A stretch of 64,000 nt of DNA from the NCBI GenBank assembly GCA_009760855.2, contig WPIO01000099.1:1362001-1426000 (forward strand), in the 5' to 3' direction. The position numbers and the translations under genes are program-made. This document shows, piece after piece, positions 1-12,583 of the stretch. The notes beneath the pieces are model-generated. The model had not been told where the DNA came from, did no database searches, and worked only from the letters and a program-made list of their open reading frames with translations. Position 1 is the first letter of the stretch; every line of letters starts with the position of its first letter. The DNA comes from Cristatella mucedo (Eukaryota > Bryozoa > Phylactolaemata > Cristatellidae).

Positions 1-3000
1 ATTATTATTATTATTATAAGCACACGAAGAACGAATCACTGGGACCCACTAAATGCTGTCCTACATTGGTGTTTTTTTAGCTCTTTTTAAATGTGGTCAA
101 GTCAGGGGTCGTTCTGACACAGGTCGGGAGTGAGTTCAAGGCTTTGGGAGCATACAAGCTAAATGCACGGTCTCCAAAGCATTTAAGGTTTGTACGAGGT
201 ATTTCTAGACTGTTGGATTCCGAAAAGCGGGTGGTACGATGCTTAGCCTGATGGAGGAGTATGTCGGAGAGATAGGCTGGAGCAATAGAATGAAGGGACC
301 TAAAAGTGAGCGACATAACCTTGAAGTCAATCCGTTGCTTGACTGGTAGCCAGTGCAGGTAGGCGAGAAGTGAAGTAATGTGGCAACTGCGACGCTCACA
401 ATCGCCTGATCGCACATGCTGGTATGCCAGTAAGCAGTGAGTTGCAGAAGTCGAGACGAGATGTCACGAATGCATGGACAAACTTAGATGTGGTATCCTT
501 AACTAAACAAGCTCGAATTTTTGGACGGTTATGTAGCTGTAAGTAGGCAGATTTGACTGTGGAGCTGGCGTGGTCGTCAACGAAAGGTCACTTTGGAACA
601 TGACACCTAGATTTCGAGATGATTCAACAGGAGATATGCTAGCAGAGCCAATTTTGAGCTTCAGACTGTCTACTTTCTGAATCACACTGGGTTGGCCCAT
701 AACCAGTAAGCTAATTTTATCATTTAGTTTTAGTAAATTTGCTGCCATCCATCTGCGGATGTCATCAATACATGCATCTAGTGAGTTGAGAGAATTCGAG
801 GTGCTCGAAGGCTGGGAGAGATCAAAGCAAAAGTAAAACTGTGTCATCCGCATAGAAGTAAAAGCCTAGATTGTGCTCGGCAATCACATCAAGAAGAGAG
901 AGAGAGAATAAACCTTGAAAAGAACCGAACCTCGCACGGAGCCCTGAGGTATGCCATGTTTCAGAGGTACCTGAGGTGATCTTTTTCCATTCACGTCAAT
1001 ACTGCGGAGTCTCCAACTGAGATAGTTCCTGAACCATAGCAGAGTAGTGCTAGTGATGCCTAGGCGAGATGAGAAGTGCCCTAGAAGAACTTTGTGATCG
1101 ATAGTATCAAAAGCTGCCGAAAGATCGAGCAAACAACCAGAGACACTCTACCCATGTCTGCATTCCTAAGTTGGTCGTTGTATACCCTAAGCAATGCTGA
1201 CTTTCTGGAGTAATTAGCTCTAAAGCCAGACTAGAACTTACTAGCAAGGTTTGAAGTTTCGATATGAGTTTAGCTGGTCCCCCACTACCTGTTTCAGTGT
1301 CCTTAATAGGAACGGTAGAAGGAAGTCTGGGCGGTAATTGGTCTAGTTCTCTTGGTCTGGTGTAGCTTTCTAAAGAATTGGCCTGACTACAGCTTTTTTG
1401 AAAGGTGGTGGGACATGATCTGAGTGTAATGACATATTAATAATGCTAGTTATGCATGGCAGTAGCAGATCAATGCAACGCAGGTGCAGGGCATTGGGAA
1501 TAGGGTCCAGAGGACTCGTCTTGTTTGATTGAGTTACGAACTTCAGTACTAGATCACTAGTGACCTGCTTAAATGTAGACATTGAAGTGCAGCAATTCAC
1601 CGAGGAACAGCATTATTGTGGGGAGTTTGTCATCGCAGGGATGGATTCACTGATCTTGTCAATCTTCTGCACAAAGAATCGAGAGAAGCAATCGGCTAGA
1701 TCATCACAAGGATTATCAGGTAAGGAGGTAATCTGGGAACGGTTGAGGAGACGGTTTATTGTCGACACCAGCATTTTTGGATTGTGCATCTGTGATTTAA
1801 CAATGTTTCTATGGAAGCTAGACTTGGCCTTTGCTAGGATCGATTGGTACGACCTACAGTAGTCACCTGTCGATGGACAGTTATTCCGGATTTTTCGTAT
1901 ACTTATTTAAGCTTTCGTTTAGTAGACCTGGCTAGTTTAATGTCTGTGGTAAACCATAGGGCGTCTGGGCACAGTGCGCTTGGTCCGAGGTGCAAACTCG
2001 TCGAGCGTGTCAGCTAGTGTTGTGTTGTAGCTATTCACCAATGATGAGAGATTGGAGGGAGGACTGAGCAGCAGAGGTGAAGCAGATATTCACGAACGGA
2101 AAGCATCGATGTCAAGGGTATTGAGGTTTCGCGATTCACAGGTTATTTTATAGGAGGAGGTGGGCACACTCTGTAGATTGAATGAGATCTGCATGTGGTC
2201 AGATAAGCAGGATTCGTAATAATTAGTGACGACAGTGCATTAGTATGAGAAAATCTGGTCGAGTGTGTGACTATTGATGTGAGTAGAGCAATGCACATGT
2301 GCCACAAGAGACAATGAGTCAGTCAATGCACGAAATTCAGTGCTGAAGGCGTCGGATAAGTAATTAAAGCGAATCTTGAAATCACCGACAACGAGGAAAG
2401 ATCAATTTCTTGCACACGGAATCAAAATGAGATTGGAGAAATCGGAGATAAAAGAGGATTTGGTACCTGGTGGGAGATAGACTACTGCTACTATAGGTAG
2501 TTTGTTTTCGTAAGAGACCAAGACCATTGATTCAAAAGACTGCTTCCAGGGTACTGCAAATGGCTTGAAGTTGAATTTTGAGATCACGGTAATAGCAACT
2601 CCACCTCCAGTTTTGATTGACCTAGGGGTGTGAAATAATGAGAAACCAGATGGGGTTGTGTGTTTAATTGTCGGGCAGTTTATTTTTTTAGCCAAGTTTC
2701 AGTTAGGGCGAGCAGGTCAATAACATTTTTAGAAATAGGACGCTTATTACCAGTGGTTTATTTCACATTGAGCAAGGATTCCAAAGGCAAGCATGAAGTC
2801 TGGCAGATGGAATTTCAACAGGCCTGATGACCACTAAGTTGGGGGAGCCTGGTGAGCTGATCGAGACAATGCTAGGAATAACAAACAAGCTGGTACTCAG
2901 CTGGCAGTTCCAGCCGGACGAGCAGGATCTGAGCTGGCGGTTCCTGGGTGCTTTTATTTTGCTATTGCATAGTTCACGAATTTCAGCAAGAGCATTAATA

Positions 3001-3141
3001 TTTAGGAATGCATTTGATCTACGATGACGAAGCGATAACAGCTGCCTACGATCATAACTAACATTCAGGTTACTAGCCGCCGGCGTAACTAAGGCAGCCT
3101 CTGGCTGGGAGACCCAGCAGCCCGAAGCAATAAGCATTTAG

Positions 3142-3185
<44 letters not shown>

Positions 3186-3209
3186 TGTGTGTATGTGTGT
3201 GTGTGTTGT

Positions 3210-3241
<32 letters not shown>

Positions 3242-3263
3242 ATGCACGTAATTTCTTACGCCC
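1..3263 (-). mobile_element. LINE-A copy 1, long L2/CR1-group non-LTR retrotransposon (pseudogene)
   Basis: A minus-strand non-LTR retrotransposon copy whose 5' end lies near 3263. Pieces readable on the minus strand, in order: part of the apurinic-type endonuclease (2402-2695), the linker region (1370-1600), the RT block with the LDLSAAFDTIDHKVLL motif and a GIPQGSV motif (884-1132), the following RT segment (503-853), and the C-terminal HWLPVKQRIDFKV block (77-415). They are in different frames and separated by stops, so no protein can be made. Compared with the copy at 59.6-63.0 kb it lacks most of the roughly 200-base 3' UTR: the (ATT)n at bases 1-16 is followed directly by sequence near the end of the ORF. 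The family normally encodes an endonuclease-RT protein that copies its RNA at a nicked target. L2/CR1-group placement is by motif and tail type. Confidence 0.85.
3139..3242. repeat. Compound (TA)n(TG)n microsatellite inside LINE-A 5' region
   Basis: About 28 bases of TA repeat followed by about 75 bases of interrupted TG repeat. It sits between two blocks that match the 5' end of the LINE-A copy at 62.9-63.03 kb, where no such repeat exists. The microsatellite therefore grew inside this copy after insertion. Confidence 0.9.
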
Positions 3264-3811
3264 AGTGATTTGAGCACGTGTCTCCTTTGCTGAAAGAGCT
3301 AGGATGGTTGCCGGTTAATCAACGGATACAGAACGAAGATCATACACTGACCTACAAGGCCCGGCACGGCTTGGCTCCTCCATACCTAGCTGAACTGATG
3401 CACCAGTTTCAGCCTCCTCATGCCCTCAGGTCCTGTATGGACAATAAATTAGCTGTTCTGCTTCTCTGCCTAAAGACCGTTGGCGACATAAGCTTAAACT
3501 CGGCAGTTCCGAGACTGTGGAGCTCGCCTCCAGAATTCCTAGGCAACGACAACTACTCTCCCCCTGCTGACTATGGCACATCGTTTTCAAAGGTCCTGAG
3601 CTGCGACTTCCATGCTACTCATTACCTCAACTGCTCTCATGATTCTGCTTTGCTTCCCACTTTATCTTTATTGCTTGAGACGAAGTCTGTAGGCTACCAA
3701 TGCGTACCAAAAGATGCTTAGGCTATGAGAGCGCTATAGAAAACTCTCCTGCCTAACACCCACATGGTCTTTATGTCTTTGTGGAGTTACAGACAGAGAT
3801 ACATTACAAAC
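3264..3811 (+). mobile_element. LINE-B copy 1, 3' fragment
   Basis: Plus-strand 3' fragment of a second L2/CR1-like family. It reads the C-terminal RT extension (ELGWLPVNQRI, ARHGLAPPYLAELMHQF, then RLWSSPPEFL) as an open frame to about 3721, followed by a 3' UTR and an end at ACATTACA. The homologous block recurs at 15.6, 23.9, 31.4 and 48.1 kb. It is 5'-truncated and abuts the 5' end of LINE-A copy 1 almost base to base. Confidence 0.8.
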
Positions 3812-4585
3812 CTAGCAAGTAATTTCCAGTCTGGATTTAGAGCTAATCAGTACACAGAGTCAGGATCGCTTAGGGTATAAAACCTCAGGACCACAGACTT
3901 GGGTAAAGTCGCTCTGCTTGTATTACCCTATCTTGAGGCTGTGCTTGATGGGATTGACCACAAAGTCTTTCTTGAGCACCTCTCATCTTACCTGGGCATT
4001 ACTAGCAATGCATTGAAATGGCTCAGATCCTACCTCAGTGGGAGATTCCAGAATAAACATTAACAGACAAAAGTAATCCGAAGAACCACTCCAGTATGAG
4101 GGTACCTCAGGGCTCTGTTATTGTTCAACTTATTTTTGCAGTTTAAACTCTTCCTCTTGCCAATGTGATCACCAAGCACAATCTACACTTTCAATTCTAT
4201 GCAGACGAAGCTCATTTGTGCCTTGGCTTTGATCTTTTCTTGTCTTCCAAGTGTATCGAATTCATTACACATTAATGCTGCCTGAATTGCTGACATAAGT
4301 AATTGGATGTAAGCAAACTTTCTCAAATTAAATGACGCTACAACACACTCACTTGTTCTTGACAAACTAAGTGTAATTCAGAAATGAGAAACAGAATGCT
4401 CAAATCGGCTACAGCAGCTTTTGCTGCATCTGCACGAAATCTAGGTGTTTTGTTTGCAAGTGATCTTTCAGTACATAGCAACATCAGCTCCACAGTCAAG
4501 CCCACATACTTTGAGCTGCAAAGCATTGCTAAAACTCAGGCTTGCTTGGACAGCCATACTACAGCAAACTTGGCCCACACATTTA
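3812..4585 (+). mobile_element. LINE-A fragment, strongly decayed RT
   Basis: Plus-strand RT remains: the phrase FQSGFRANQ, a decayed version of the LDLSAAFDTIDHK motif (GIDHKVFLEHLSS), then ANFLKLND and the region before the C-terminal block. Several stops and frameshifts break it. It ends at about 4585, where a second LINE-A begins tail-first in the opposite orientation. Confidence 0.7.
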
Positions 4586-5055
4586 TAATATTATTATTTC
4601 ACTTGATAAAGTGCCCTGAGAGAACTCAATATTTTTCTAGGAGCTTTACATTTGCTGCAACAGGAACCGCGATTGAATGATGAGTAGTATCATGCTAGAT
4701 AAACAACATGGATAACAAGGTTAGGGGTGACATGCACAGGGTTAGCATGCAAGTGAGGTTAGTGGCACACATAAGCACATAAGGGACGAATCACAGGGAC
4801 CGACCAAATGCTGTCCTAAACTAAATAGGTGCGTTTTAAAGTTTTTTTTAATTTGGTCAGGTCAGGGGATGCTGTGGCACAAATCGGGAGTGAGCTCCAG
4901 GCTTCGGGAGCATTCGAACTAAATCCATGGTCTCCAAGCGATTTGAGGTTCGTATGAGGTATTGGTAAACTGTTAGATTCCGAAAAGCTGGTGGTACGAT
5001 GCTTGGTCTGGTGGTGGAATAGATCTGAGAGATAAACTGGAGCTAAAGACTGAAT
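4586..5055 (-). mobile_element. LINE-A 3' fragment
   Basis: Begins with the complement of the (ATT)n tail and the typical end (ataatattattatttcac, then the AGAGAACT core), continues through the 3' UTR, and reads the last part of the RT protein on the minus strand (SNSLPIPHTNLKSLGD, APEAWSSLP). It is 5'-truncated near 5055. Confidence 0.8.
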
Positions 5056-5429
5056 TATAATTATTATTATAAGTGTCAAAATTAAAGATGAAGAGTGAGG
5101 TAATTTACTAATTTGCATATTAAACACCAACATGCAGTATTTTTGTAGACGTTGAACATTGAACCGCAAAAATTTCACACGACTATGAAATCAATTCTAC
5201 GGATGCCAGCTAGAGTGTTAATATTGATATTACTATTATTACTATTGAAGCATAATATTCAAAAGCCATATCACATTTTTCGGGAAAGCCAGATAAGGAA
5301 ATGTCTTTCTACGTACTTTATGTATGCTAGACTGGAAGCTATGATGGTATGCTAGATGCTGGATGGTATGCTAGACTAGTCGGTCAGGGTCGGCATGCAT
5401 CAGCACAAAAAGACAACTGACACAGGACT
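5056..5429. other. Unassigned spacer
   Basis: AT-rich DNA with short ATT-type repeats near 5056-5076 and 5220-5245. I see no gene or recognisable repeat. A short imperfect duplication, containing 'atggtatgctaga', occurs near 5344-5375. Confidence 0.5.
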
Positions 5430-6092
5430 GTAGCTTTAGTGACAGCTCGCTTCGACTTCTGTAACTCACTGTTTACTGGTCTACCGGTGTGTGCAATCAG
5501 ATGCTTACAGTTGGTAGACAACCCTACATCTAGGCTTGTCTGTCGCGAGCTTCAAAGTTGCCATAATATACCAACCCCCCAAACTTGCACCGGCTCCCAA
5601 TCAAGCAGCATGTCGACTGCATGGTTTTGTAAATCTCTTTTTAGGTCCATTTATTATCTGGCTCCGGACATACCAGAACCACTTACTACAAATCGCATGT
5701 GCCCTAAAGAAACCACATGTTTTTTGGATACCGAAGCTTTAGTTAGGAGGCTCTCAGAGCTTCAGCTCACTCCCAAGTGACGTTACGCCACACCCTGACT
5801 TGAAACCGTTTAAAAGGAAGGAAAGAATTACTGTTCCTTACAGCATTTAGCGGGTCTATGTGATTTATCTTTTGCCTGGTTAGGCCCGTTGACACTGTGC
5901 ATACACTACTAACTATATTCACATGTTGACTATGAGTTGGTTACCGATAACCATATAATGCATTGTGACACAGTTCATGTTTGTACCAATCATATGAGCG
6001 TGCTTCATTACAGCGTATATCAAGTGCCTAGAAAGAAATAAAGTTATCTGAAAGCACCGTACACAAGTTATTATTATTACTACTATTATTAA
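5430..6092 (+). mobile_element. LINE-A 3' fragment, decayed
   Basis: Plus-strand C-terminal RT remains (ARFDFCNSLFTGLPVCAIRCLQLV, here shortened to the recognisable start) followed by the 3' UTR, the hairpin-containing end and an (ATT)n-like tail at about 6070-6092. The frame is broken after about 5780. Confidence 0.75.
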
Positions 6093-6159
6093 ATGGCAAG
6101 GCCTTTCAGCTTTTTTCTATCGAAGTATTTGCCTTCCTCAATCCCTCACTATATTTTTG

Positions 6160-6162
<3 letters not shown>

Positions 6163-6202
<40 letters not shown>
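6163..6202. repeat. (CT)20 microsatellite
   Basis: Uninterrupted CT dinucleotide run. The apparent Ser/Leu-rich reading frames over it are products of the repeat, not genes. Confidence 0.95.
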
Positions 6203-6204
<2 letters not shown>

Positions 6205-7158
6205 TATGTGCCTCTAAACATACATCTAGCTACTTACAGTTTTACTCTGTCATTCTCTTCCTGTCTCTCTTGGTCTTCTTTTCTACCACCCAATTCCTTT
6301 TGTTTTCGTCTTTCTTTGCAAATCTTGCTATCGTGTCACTTCTCTTCCATACTTTGTTAGGTGTATCATTCTCTCCTTCTGCCTATACTGGCTAGCATCT
6401 CTCTGTGCCTCTCTCCCAACTTCTTAGTTTATTTTATGACTGCTACGCTCATCTACAGAATTCTCAATACTTTCCAACTGTCTCTAACCTCTTAATCATT
6501 CTCAATAGCTCACCACTCTCTATCTCCACCTGTGGCTGTTGCTTCTCTGTCTTTCACCGTTTCACTTTGTCTGCTGTTTCCCTCTGTCTCGGTCTTCTTC
6601 CCTTCCAGCTTCAGTTGCATCTTTCTTCCTCTTCTCGTCCATCTTTTCAAGCTTCTGCCTCGTACCACTATAGCTTTAAATAGCAGTAAAACACGTATAT
6701 GCTATTCTCTGTCCGTCTCTCTCCATCTCTCTGTCTCTGTCTGTCCCTCTCTCAGCCTTTCCTCAAGTCTCTCCTCTCCCTACATCTTTATCCACCTCTT
6801 TTTCGCACCACACAAATCTGTTTCACTGACTTTGCATCTAACTCTTGCCACACTCAGCCTAGCTGAGGTTCCCTAAGTCTCTCTCTAACAACTCATGAAC
6901 ACTTCTCTATATAGATCCTTACTTTCTTAAGCCTTATTCACCATACGGTTCTGTCCCTCTGCCCTACTCCATAGCCCCCCACAGACACACACGGCAAAGC
7001 CTCTCACTGTCGTCTTTGCAAAGGGCATCTCTTTAATCGACCGGTGGTAATAGTAATGTTTTTGACACATTTGTATTGCACTATCAGAAAACTAAATATC
7101 TTTCTAGGTAACTTATACATGCTGTGAAGGAAGAGAGTAGGAATGGTTAGTGACGATC
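6203..7158. other. Pyrimidine-rich spacer
   Basis: Continues as interrupted C/T-rich sequence to about 7000, which looks like an old expanded and mutated CT repeat. No gene seen. Confidence 0.6.
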
Positions 7159-7160
7159 TG

Positions 7161-7338
7161 AATAAATAAATACTAGCTGATTTATAAGCCTCTTTTGTAT
7201 AGCGACAGACGAGCCTTTACGGCTATCACCACCGCTCGCAGTTGATAAAGAATCACCCACGGCAGGATTCGAACCCATGACCTGGGGTCCGAGGTCGTGA
7301 AAAGCAACCACCTTACCTAGTGTGCCATCACGGCTCAC
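7161..7338 (-). mobile_element. SINE-1 copy, tRNA-derived
   Basis: Minus-strand short element. Read on the minus strand it has a tRNA-like head with A-box-like GATGGCACACTAGG and B-box-like GGTTCGAATCCTGCC (as its complement in the window), a middle part ending CCTCTTTTGTATAGC in complement, and an (ATTT)n tail at 7161. Related copies lie at 8.4, 17.9 and 23.7 kb. Confidence 0.75.
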
Positions 7339-7344
7339 ATCGTT

Positions 7345-8372
7345 CACAAGCATGAGCACACATAGCATGATAAGTAGGAACCCAGCAAATGCTAAGAGAA
7401 TCAGGTACGTCTATAGCTTCATTTTAAATGTCGTCAAATGTGCTAATGCCATGGCATCAGTTGGGAGTGAGTTCCAGAATTTGGGAGTATATAAACTAAA
7501 GGCACGGTCTCCACAGGATTTGAGGCTGGTTCGAGGTCCAGCTGAAAGAATACAGTCAGAAAAGCCGGCGGTAAGATGCCTAGTGTAATTGTAGCTTAGC
7601 AAGCAAGCTGGGTTCAGAGAATAAAGGAACTTAATAGCATGCAAAAAACTTGCAGTCGATGCAATAATTGACCGGAGCCAGTGCAAGTCGGCGAGAAGTC
7701 TTATTTAAATCCGCGATTGCAGTGTTCACGATAGACAAGCCTGTCTGCTGAGCTTTGGACCAACAGTAAGTGCCTGACTGCACAGTGGACCAGCAAGCAG
7801 CGAGTTACAGAAATCTAGACATGGGGTGTAACAAATGCATGAACCGATTTGGATGTGATTGCACTGGCAAAGCAGAGCCAATTTTTTGCAATGTTACATA
7901 GCTGAAAGAAGGCAAACTCGAACGAGGAGCTGATTTTATAGGCTAGTGAGCTTAGATTGGATCGCAACTTCTCGATCGTGTGCAGATGCTACAGGAGAAA
8001 TGCTGGCAGAGCCTAATTTGAGTGTTAAGTTTTCCAGTTTCTGAGTAATACTGAGTCTGCCCCTAACTGATAAGATGATTTTAACGTCGTTCACTCTGAG
8101 GATGTTTGCTGCAATCCAAGTGCAAATATTAGCAATACATTCAGGAATTGGGTTCACGGGATTTGACAGGATGGAAGGCAGTGAGGACTAAAGCATGGGT
8201 GCAGCTGTGTGACATCTTCACAGAAATAAAATCTTGACTATGCTTGATGCATAAGTCGGTAAAACGGAAAGAGGAGAAGATTGAAAAAAGTGAACCAAAT
8301 ACGGAGCCCAGGTACGTGGCTCTTGAGAGACTCCTCTGACGATCATCACCAGGTCACGTCAACGCTGTGGAG
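7345..8372 (-). mobile_element. LINE-A-like copy, left part
   Basis: Minus-strand decayed LINE-A relative covering the RT C-terminus and the preceding block (readable: SNP-type phrase NSLPTDAMA and, at 7936-8157, AANILRVND and SASISPVASA). It is diverged from the younger LINE-A copies. It is interrupted at about 8373 by two SINEs and resumes at 8695. Confidence 0.7.
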
Positions 8373-8546
8373 TTAAATAAATAAATATATACTAGCTGAT
8401 TTAACAGCCTCTCTTTTGTATAGCGACAGGTGAACCTTTACGACGATCACCACCGCTTGCAGTGGCAATAAAGGATCGCCCACCGCAGAATTCGAACCCA
8501 CGACCTCGGGGCCGAGGTCGTGAAAACCAGCCGCCTTACATAGTTC
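8373..8546 (-). mobile_element. SINE-1 copy nested in LINE-A
   Basis: Minus-strand SINE-1 with (ATTT)n-type tail at 8373, B-box region and the perfect 11-bp hairpin between the boxes near 8497-8522. The head is cut short inside the A-box region. It lies inside a LINE-A copy, whose sequence stops just before it and resumes after the next SINE. Confidence 0.75.
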
Positions 8547-8557
8547 AATATATTATT

Positions 8558-8694
8558 AAGTTATTTATTTAGCACCCTAAGGGAGCTTAATCTCTAAACA
8601 TGCGCTACACATATGCCACGAGGCTCGAGCCCACGACCTCAGTCAGACTTTGGTTGGAGCAAGTACCATCAGCATTGGGCTAAACCAGTTTCGC
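8558..8694 (-). mobile_element. SINE-2 copy nested in LINE-A
   Basis: Minus-strand SINE-2. The order in the window is the LINE-like 3' end (agcaccctaagggagcttaa), a central block ending acatatgcc, the B-box complement gaggctcgagcccacgacc, and the A-box complement at the right end (ggctaaaccagtt). It follows SINE-1 directly. Confidence 0.75.
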
Positions 8695-8955
8695 ACTGAG
8701 ATAGGACCTGAATCGCTGCAGTGCAGCTCAGGTGATGCCCAAGCAAGTTTATATGCACTCGAAAAGAACTAGTGATCAATGGCATCAAACGCTACCAAAA
8801 GATGAAACAGAAGTTAGCATTTCTTAGCACGTTGCAACACATCGGTAGCAATGCTGACTCAATGAGTGATTAGCTCTAAAACCTGACTGGAACTTACCTG
8901 CTATGTTTGAAATGTTGCTGTACGAGTTTTGCCGGTGTGATTTACAAGGACACCC
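8695..8955 (-). mobile_element. LINE-A-like copy, right part
   Basis: Continuation of the element at 7345-8372. It resumes with the complement of the block coding for WFRSYLSG (gagataggacctgaa) and runs through the decayed DTIDHK region to about 8955. Confidence 0.7.
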
Positions 8956-9494
8956 GACCGTCAAACTTTGTGCCCACATCCCAACGATTTTCTTCAGCCT
9001 CTAGTAACTTAGAAAGAGGTCGGGCATTCGATTTCAATACCTCAACAGGGGTTCAATTTAATGAAGTATAACCCTAAATACGAGCAGAGACCCCACATTA
9101 AGGTAGAAGGCTACTGTGCCGATTCGTTGTGATATAAGCTACTGAGCTTATTATCTCACCATTCTTACCTCCCAGTAACAAGTACTCTGTAGTACCAAAC
9201 GAGGGGCAGGTAACACTGAGGAGATGATATAGGAGAGCTTTCCGTGGTGCCATTAGCCTGATGTTCCTGCATAGCCTAACGCTAGGCCTACCTAACTCAC
9301 CAAGCCCCTGACCTTACAGATATTTTGAAAAGCCCAAGTATTCCTTTCCTGCCAAACTCAGCTGAGATGCACGTTTGTGATTCTTTGCATACTGTGTGCT
9401 TATCACAATTGCTGTTTGAGAAACTCGAAGCCACAGAACGATGCAGAACACGGATGCGATATTATAAATTGTAACCAAATATAAATACAGTATC
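8956..9494. other. Unassigned spacer
   Basis: No gene, no repeat family recognised on either strand. Confidence 0.5.
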
Positions 9495-9627
9495 TCATTT
9501 TTAAGCGCCCGAGAAAACTTAATCTCTATTCAAGCGCTTCACATATGTCACGGGGTCCGAGCCCACGACCTCGGCCAGACCGTGGTCGGGGTGAGCACAT
9601 TAACCACTGCACCAAACCAGCTCGGCG
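9495..9627 (-). mobile_element. SINE-2 copy
   Basis: Minus-strand SINE-2 with a 3' end (agcgcccgagaaaacttaa), the B-box complement near 9556 and the A-box complement near 9608 (ccaaaccagctcggc). The tRNA part is better preserved than in the 8558 copy. Confidence 0.75.
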
Positions 9628-11244
9628 AACTATAGTAGGTTCGCCTGTTTGCTGGGCCATTCTCATACCAGTCATCCAACTGCAGCCGTTAATATTAAAA
9701 CTATTGCATAACCTACTAAAAGAACAAAATATCTTTTTGAACATGGTAAAATGAAAGCACATCAATCGAGTAGCATTAGCACCCACACCATCATCACGCC
9801 TAAGCACACATCAACCAATCCGATGACCATGGAGCAAATGCCATGAGATATCAACTTTGGCTGCGGCGATGCCAGTCGGCAGTCGCCTCCAGGCAGTGGA
9901 AGCAGGGCAGCAGCAGCTGAAAGAACCGAGGGACTTGAGGAGGGCTAGAGGCACACGGCTCGAGTCGCCTGCGACTGCGCGTACCATCACGGAAAAACAA
10001 AGGAGACAGTACTTCGTCGCATGGCTACGCAGGATCGAGAGAAATTGGGTGATGTAACTGCGAATGACGGGTCTGTAAAGTCAATAAGTTGCTCTCGATC
10101 TGATGATCTGATGCCCGTGCAGGTCAGCGGGTAATGTTGCGGTCACTACGCTTACGAAAGACGAGGCTACGCGTAGCATTGTACCGACTCTAAGCTAGAG
10201 GGCAGGGCGGTTGTGACGGCGGTCGACGTCTACGACTGGCAGGGCACACGGCGACATCCAGTGGGAGGAGCTTGAAGGAAGACCGGAAAAAGCAACTAAA
10301 GTTAGCGGCTTAGCTCAGGGCTGCTGGCTGTCGTACCGCGACGAGAAAGAGCATGGATGTGGCACTACAGCTGCGATTCTTTACGTGAACGGAAATTGAA
10401 TTGAGAGCAATTTCTTAATAATAATAATAATAATTCACTTGATTCTTGAACCGGGCAACGGCGACACTCGGTACTATTGGCGAGACGAGCGGCGGCTGGC
10501 CGGCGCTCTGCCCAGACACAGCACCATGCAACGCCCTAGCTAGTTTGAAGCGGGCTGCAAGCGATACACTCGCCAGAAAAAATCGAGCTCGCGCAAACGA
10601 CGAGCTGGTTGGAGTACGCGGGCGGGATTCGTATACGGGCAGAAGCTTGGATTCAACACCAACCTGAGCTGGCTGCTTCTAAGCACTGGCCTGTACAGTA
10701 TTACGGAGCAGTAGTCACAGGCACCTTGCACATATGGTCCGACGGTGATCAATGGGTACTTACGTTATCTTCCGAAGCGCCAGGGCTATAAAAAGCTTCG
10801 CAGGCGACACGACCGATACACACCAGGCACGAGGCTGGCCAGGGCAGGCTAAGTTCAAGGACAACCACTCGGGTTCGCCAGGGCTATATTCATTGGTCCG
10901 CCAGAAAGAGAGAGAAAGGGGACTGGCAGAAAGACTAACACAGCAAATGGGTAGGGCATTAGGACTTTGCTCTCTCTAGTGCATGGGCCCCATCACTTGG
11001 TTGTATTGCCTGTCTACGTTTATGTTCGTCTTCAATGCTGCTACTTCTCAGCTGCCTTCATTGACATGGCGATATGGAAAGACTGTAGGGAGCAGTGCAA
11101 GTTAGGCTTGTGCTTGCTAGACCTGTATATTATGCCACTTTAAAAATAGCTATTACCAACCAGTGGTATGGGCTTTAGTACCAGGAGCCTGCTGTATCGT
11201 TAACTTGGCCAAGCGAGTGCCCTATTGGTATGTACATTTAATAA
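9628..11244. other. Unassigned GC-richer spacer
   Basis: Several short frames exist (for example 9857-10057 and 10446-10667 on the plus strand), but none shows a recognisable domain. An (AAT)n run lies at about 10418-10433, followed by ttcacttgattcttg, possibly a very short LINE-A tail relic. No gene can be supported. Confidence 0.45.
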
Positions 11245-11343
11245 GGTTCTTTCTGTCTGTCTGTCTGCATGTCTCTTCCTCTCCCTACCCCTCTCTCCAT
11301 CTCCTAAACCTTTCTCGCTCTCTCCCTCTATCCTCTCTCTCTC

Positions 11344-11386
<43 letters not shown>

Positions 11387-11443
11387 TCTCTTCTCTCCCT
11401 CCCCTTCCTCTCCCTCTCTTTCTCTCTCCCTCTCTTCCTCCTC

Positions 11444-11502
<59 letters not shown>
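11245..11502. repeat. (CT)n-rich microsatellite tract
   Basis: About 250 bases of CT repeats with interruptions (TCC, TTC), cleanest at 11349-11382 and 11451-11500. Long open frames on both strands here (Ser/Leu on plus, Arg/Glu on minus) are repeat artefacts. Confidence 0.95.
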
Positions 11503-11503
<1 letters not shown>

Positions 11504-12126
11504 CCTACCCACGTCTTGTCATTGTCAGCTGGCTCTGTGACTGGATGGCTGGCTTTTCGGAATGCATCAGCAGTGCTCGCAAGGCTGCCCAATAGTGACA
11601 AGGCGGAGAGTCTCAACCCTACATGCAACCGTGTGCCTATGTGCTTGCTTGTTTGTGCGAGTGGCCTATGTGTGTTGTTTGTGCATGGCCATCAGAACCC
11701 AAAAAATAGTGCTCGTGCCTGGTTGCACTAGCGATTTATTTTTGATGAGCAAGAGCCAGTAGTCAGCACTGCATCCATGAGGCTGACTGATGCAGCGCTG
11801 GGTAGCCACTAGAAGGTAATAGCGTTTACCCGTGAAAGTATTTTTGCTAAAAGATGCCTAGCATTGCTACTTCATAGGCACGCTAGTTTCTAACCCTCTG
11901 AGTCAGCCCGTAGCCTCTGCTTGGCCTGGCTGGTGGCGCGAGAGAGAGAGAGGCGCTCGTGAAAAGGCGGGAATTAGTCTAATACTAATAGTGAGGCAGC
12001 CGCCCAATGCAGCAGCTGCTGTGTATGCACCTAGACAAATGCACGTGCATTCGTGCCTGTTCAGGTGCTTGCCGGCATGTATGAATATGCCCACATGTGC
12101 CTGCATGTGCACTCCTGTTTAAAAAT
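11503..12126. other. Unassigned spacer between microsatellites
   Basis: A short GA run lies at 11940-11953. No supported gene. Confidence 0.5.

Positions 12127-12583
<457 letters not shown>

Noticed and set aside
1-20. Independent ATT microsatellite at the window start
   Set aside because: It is better explained as the tail of the minus-strand LINE-A, although the usual 3' UTR is missing beside it.
11200-11731. Frames of 125-168 codons rich in Ser/Leu or Arg/Glu
   Set aside because: Products of the (CT)n tract; their non-repeat ends show no domain.
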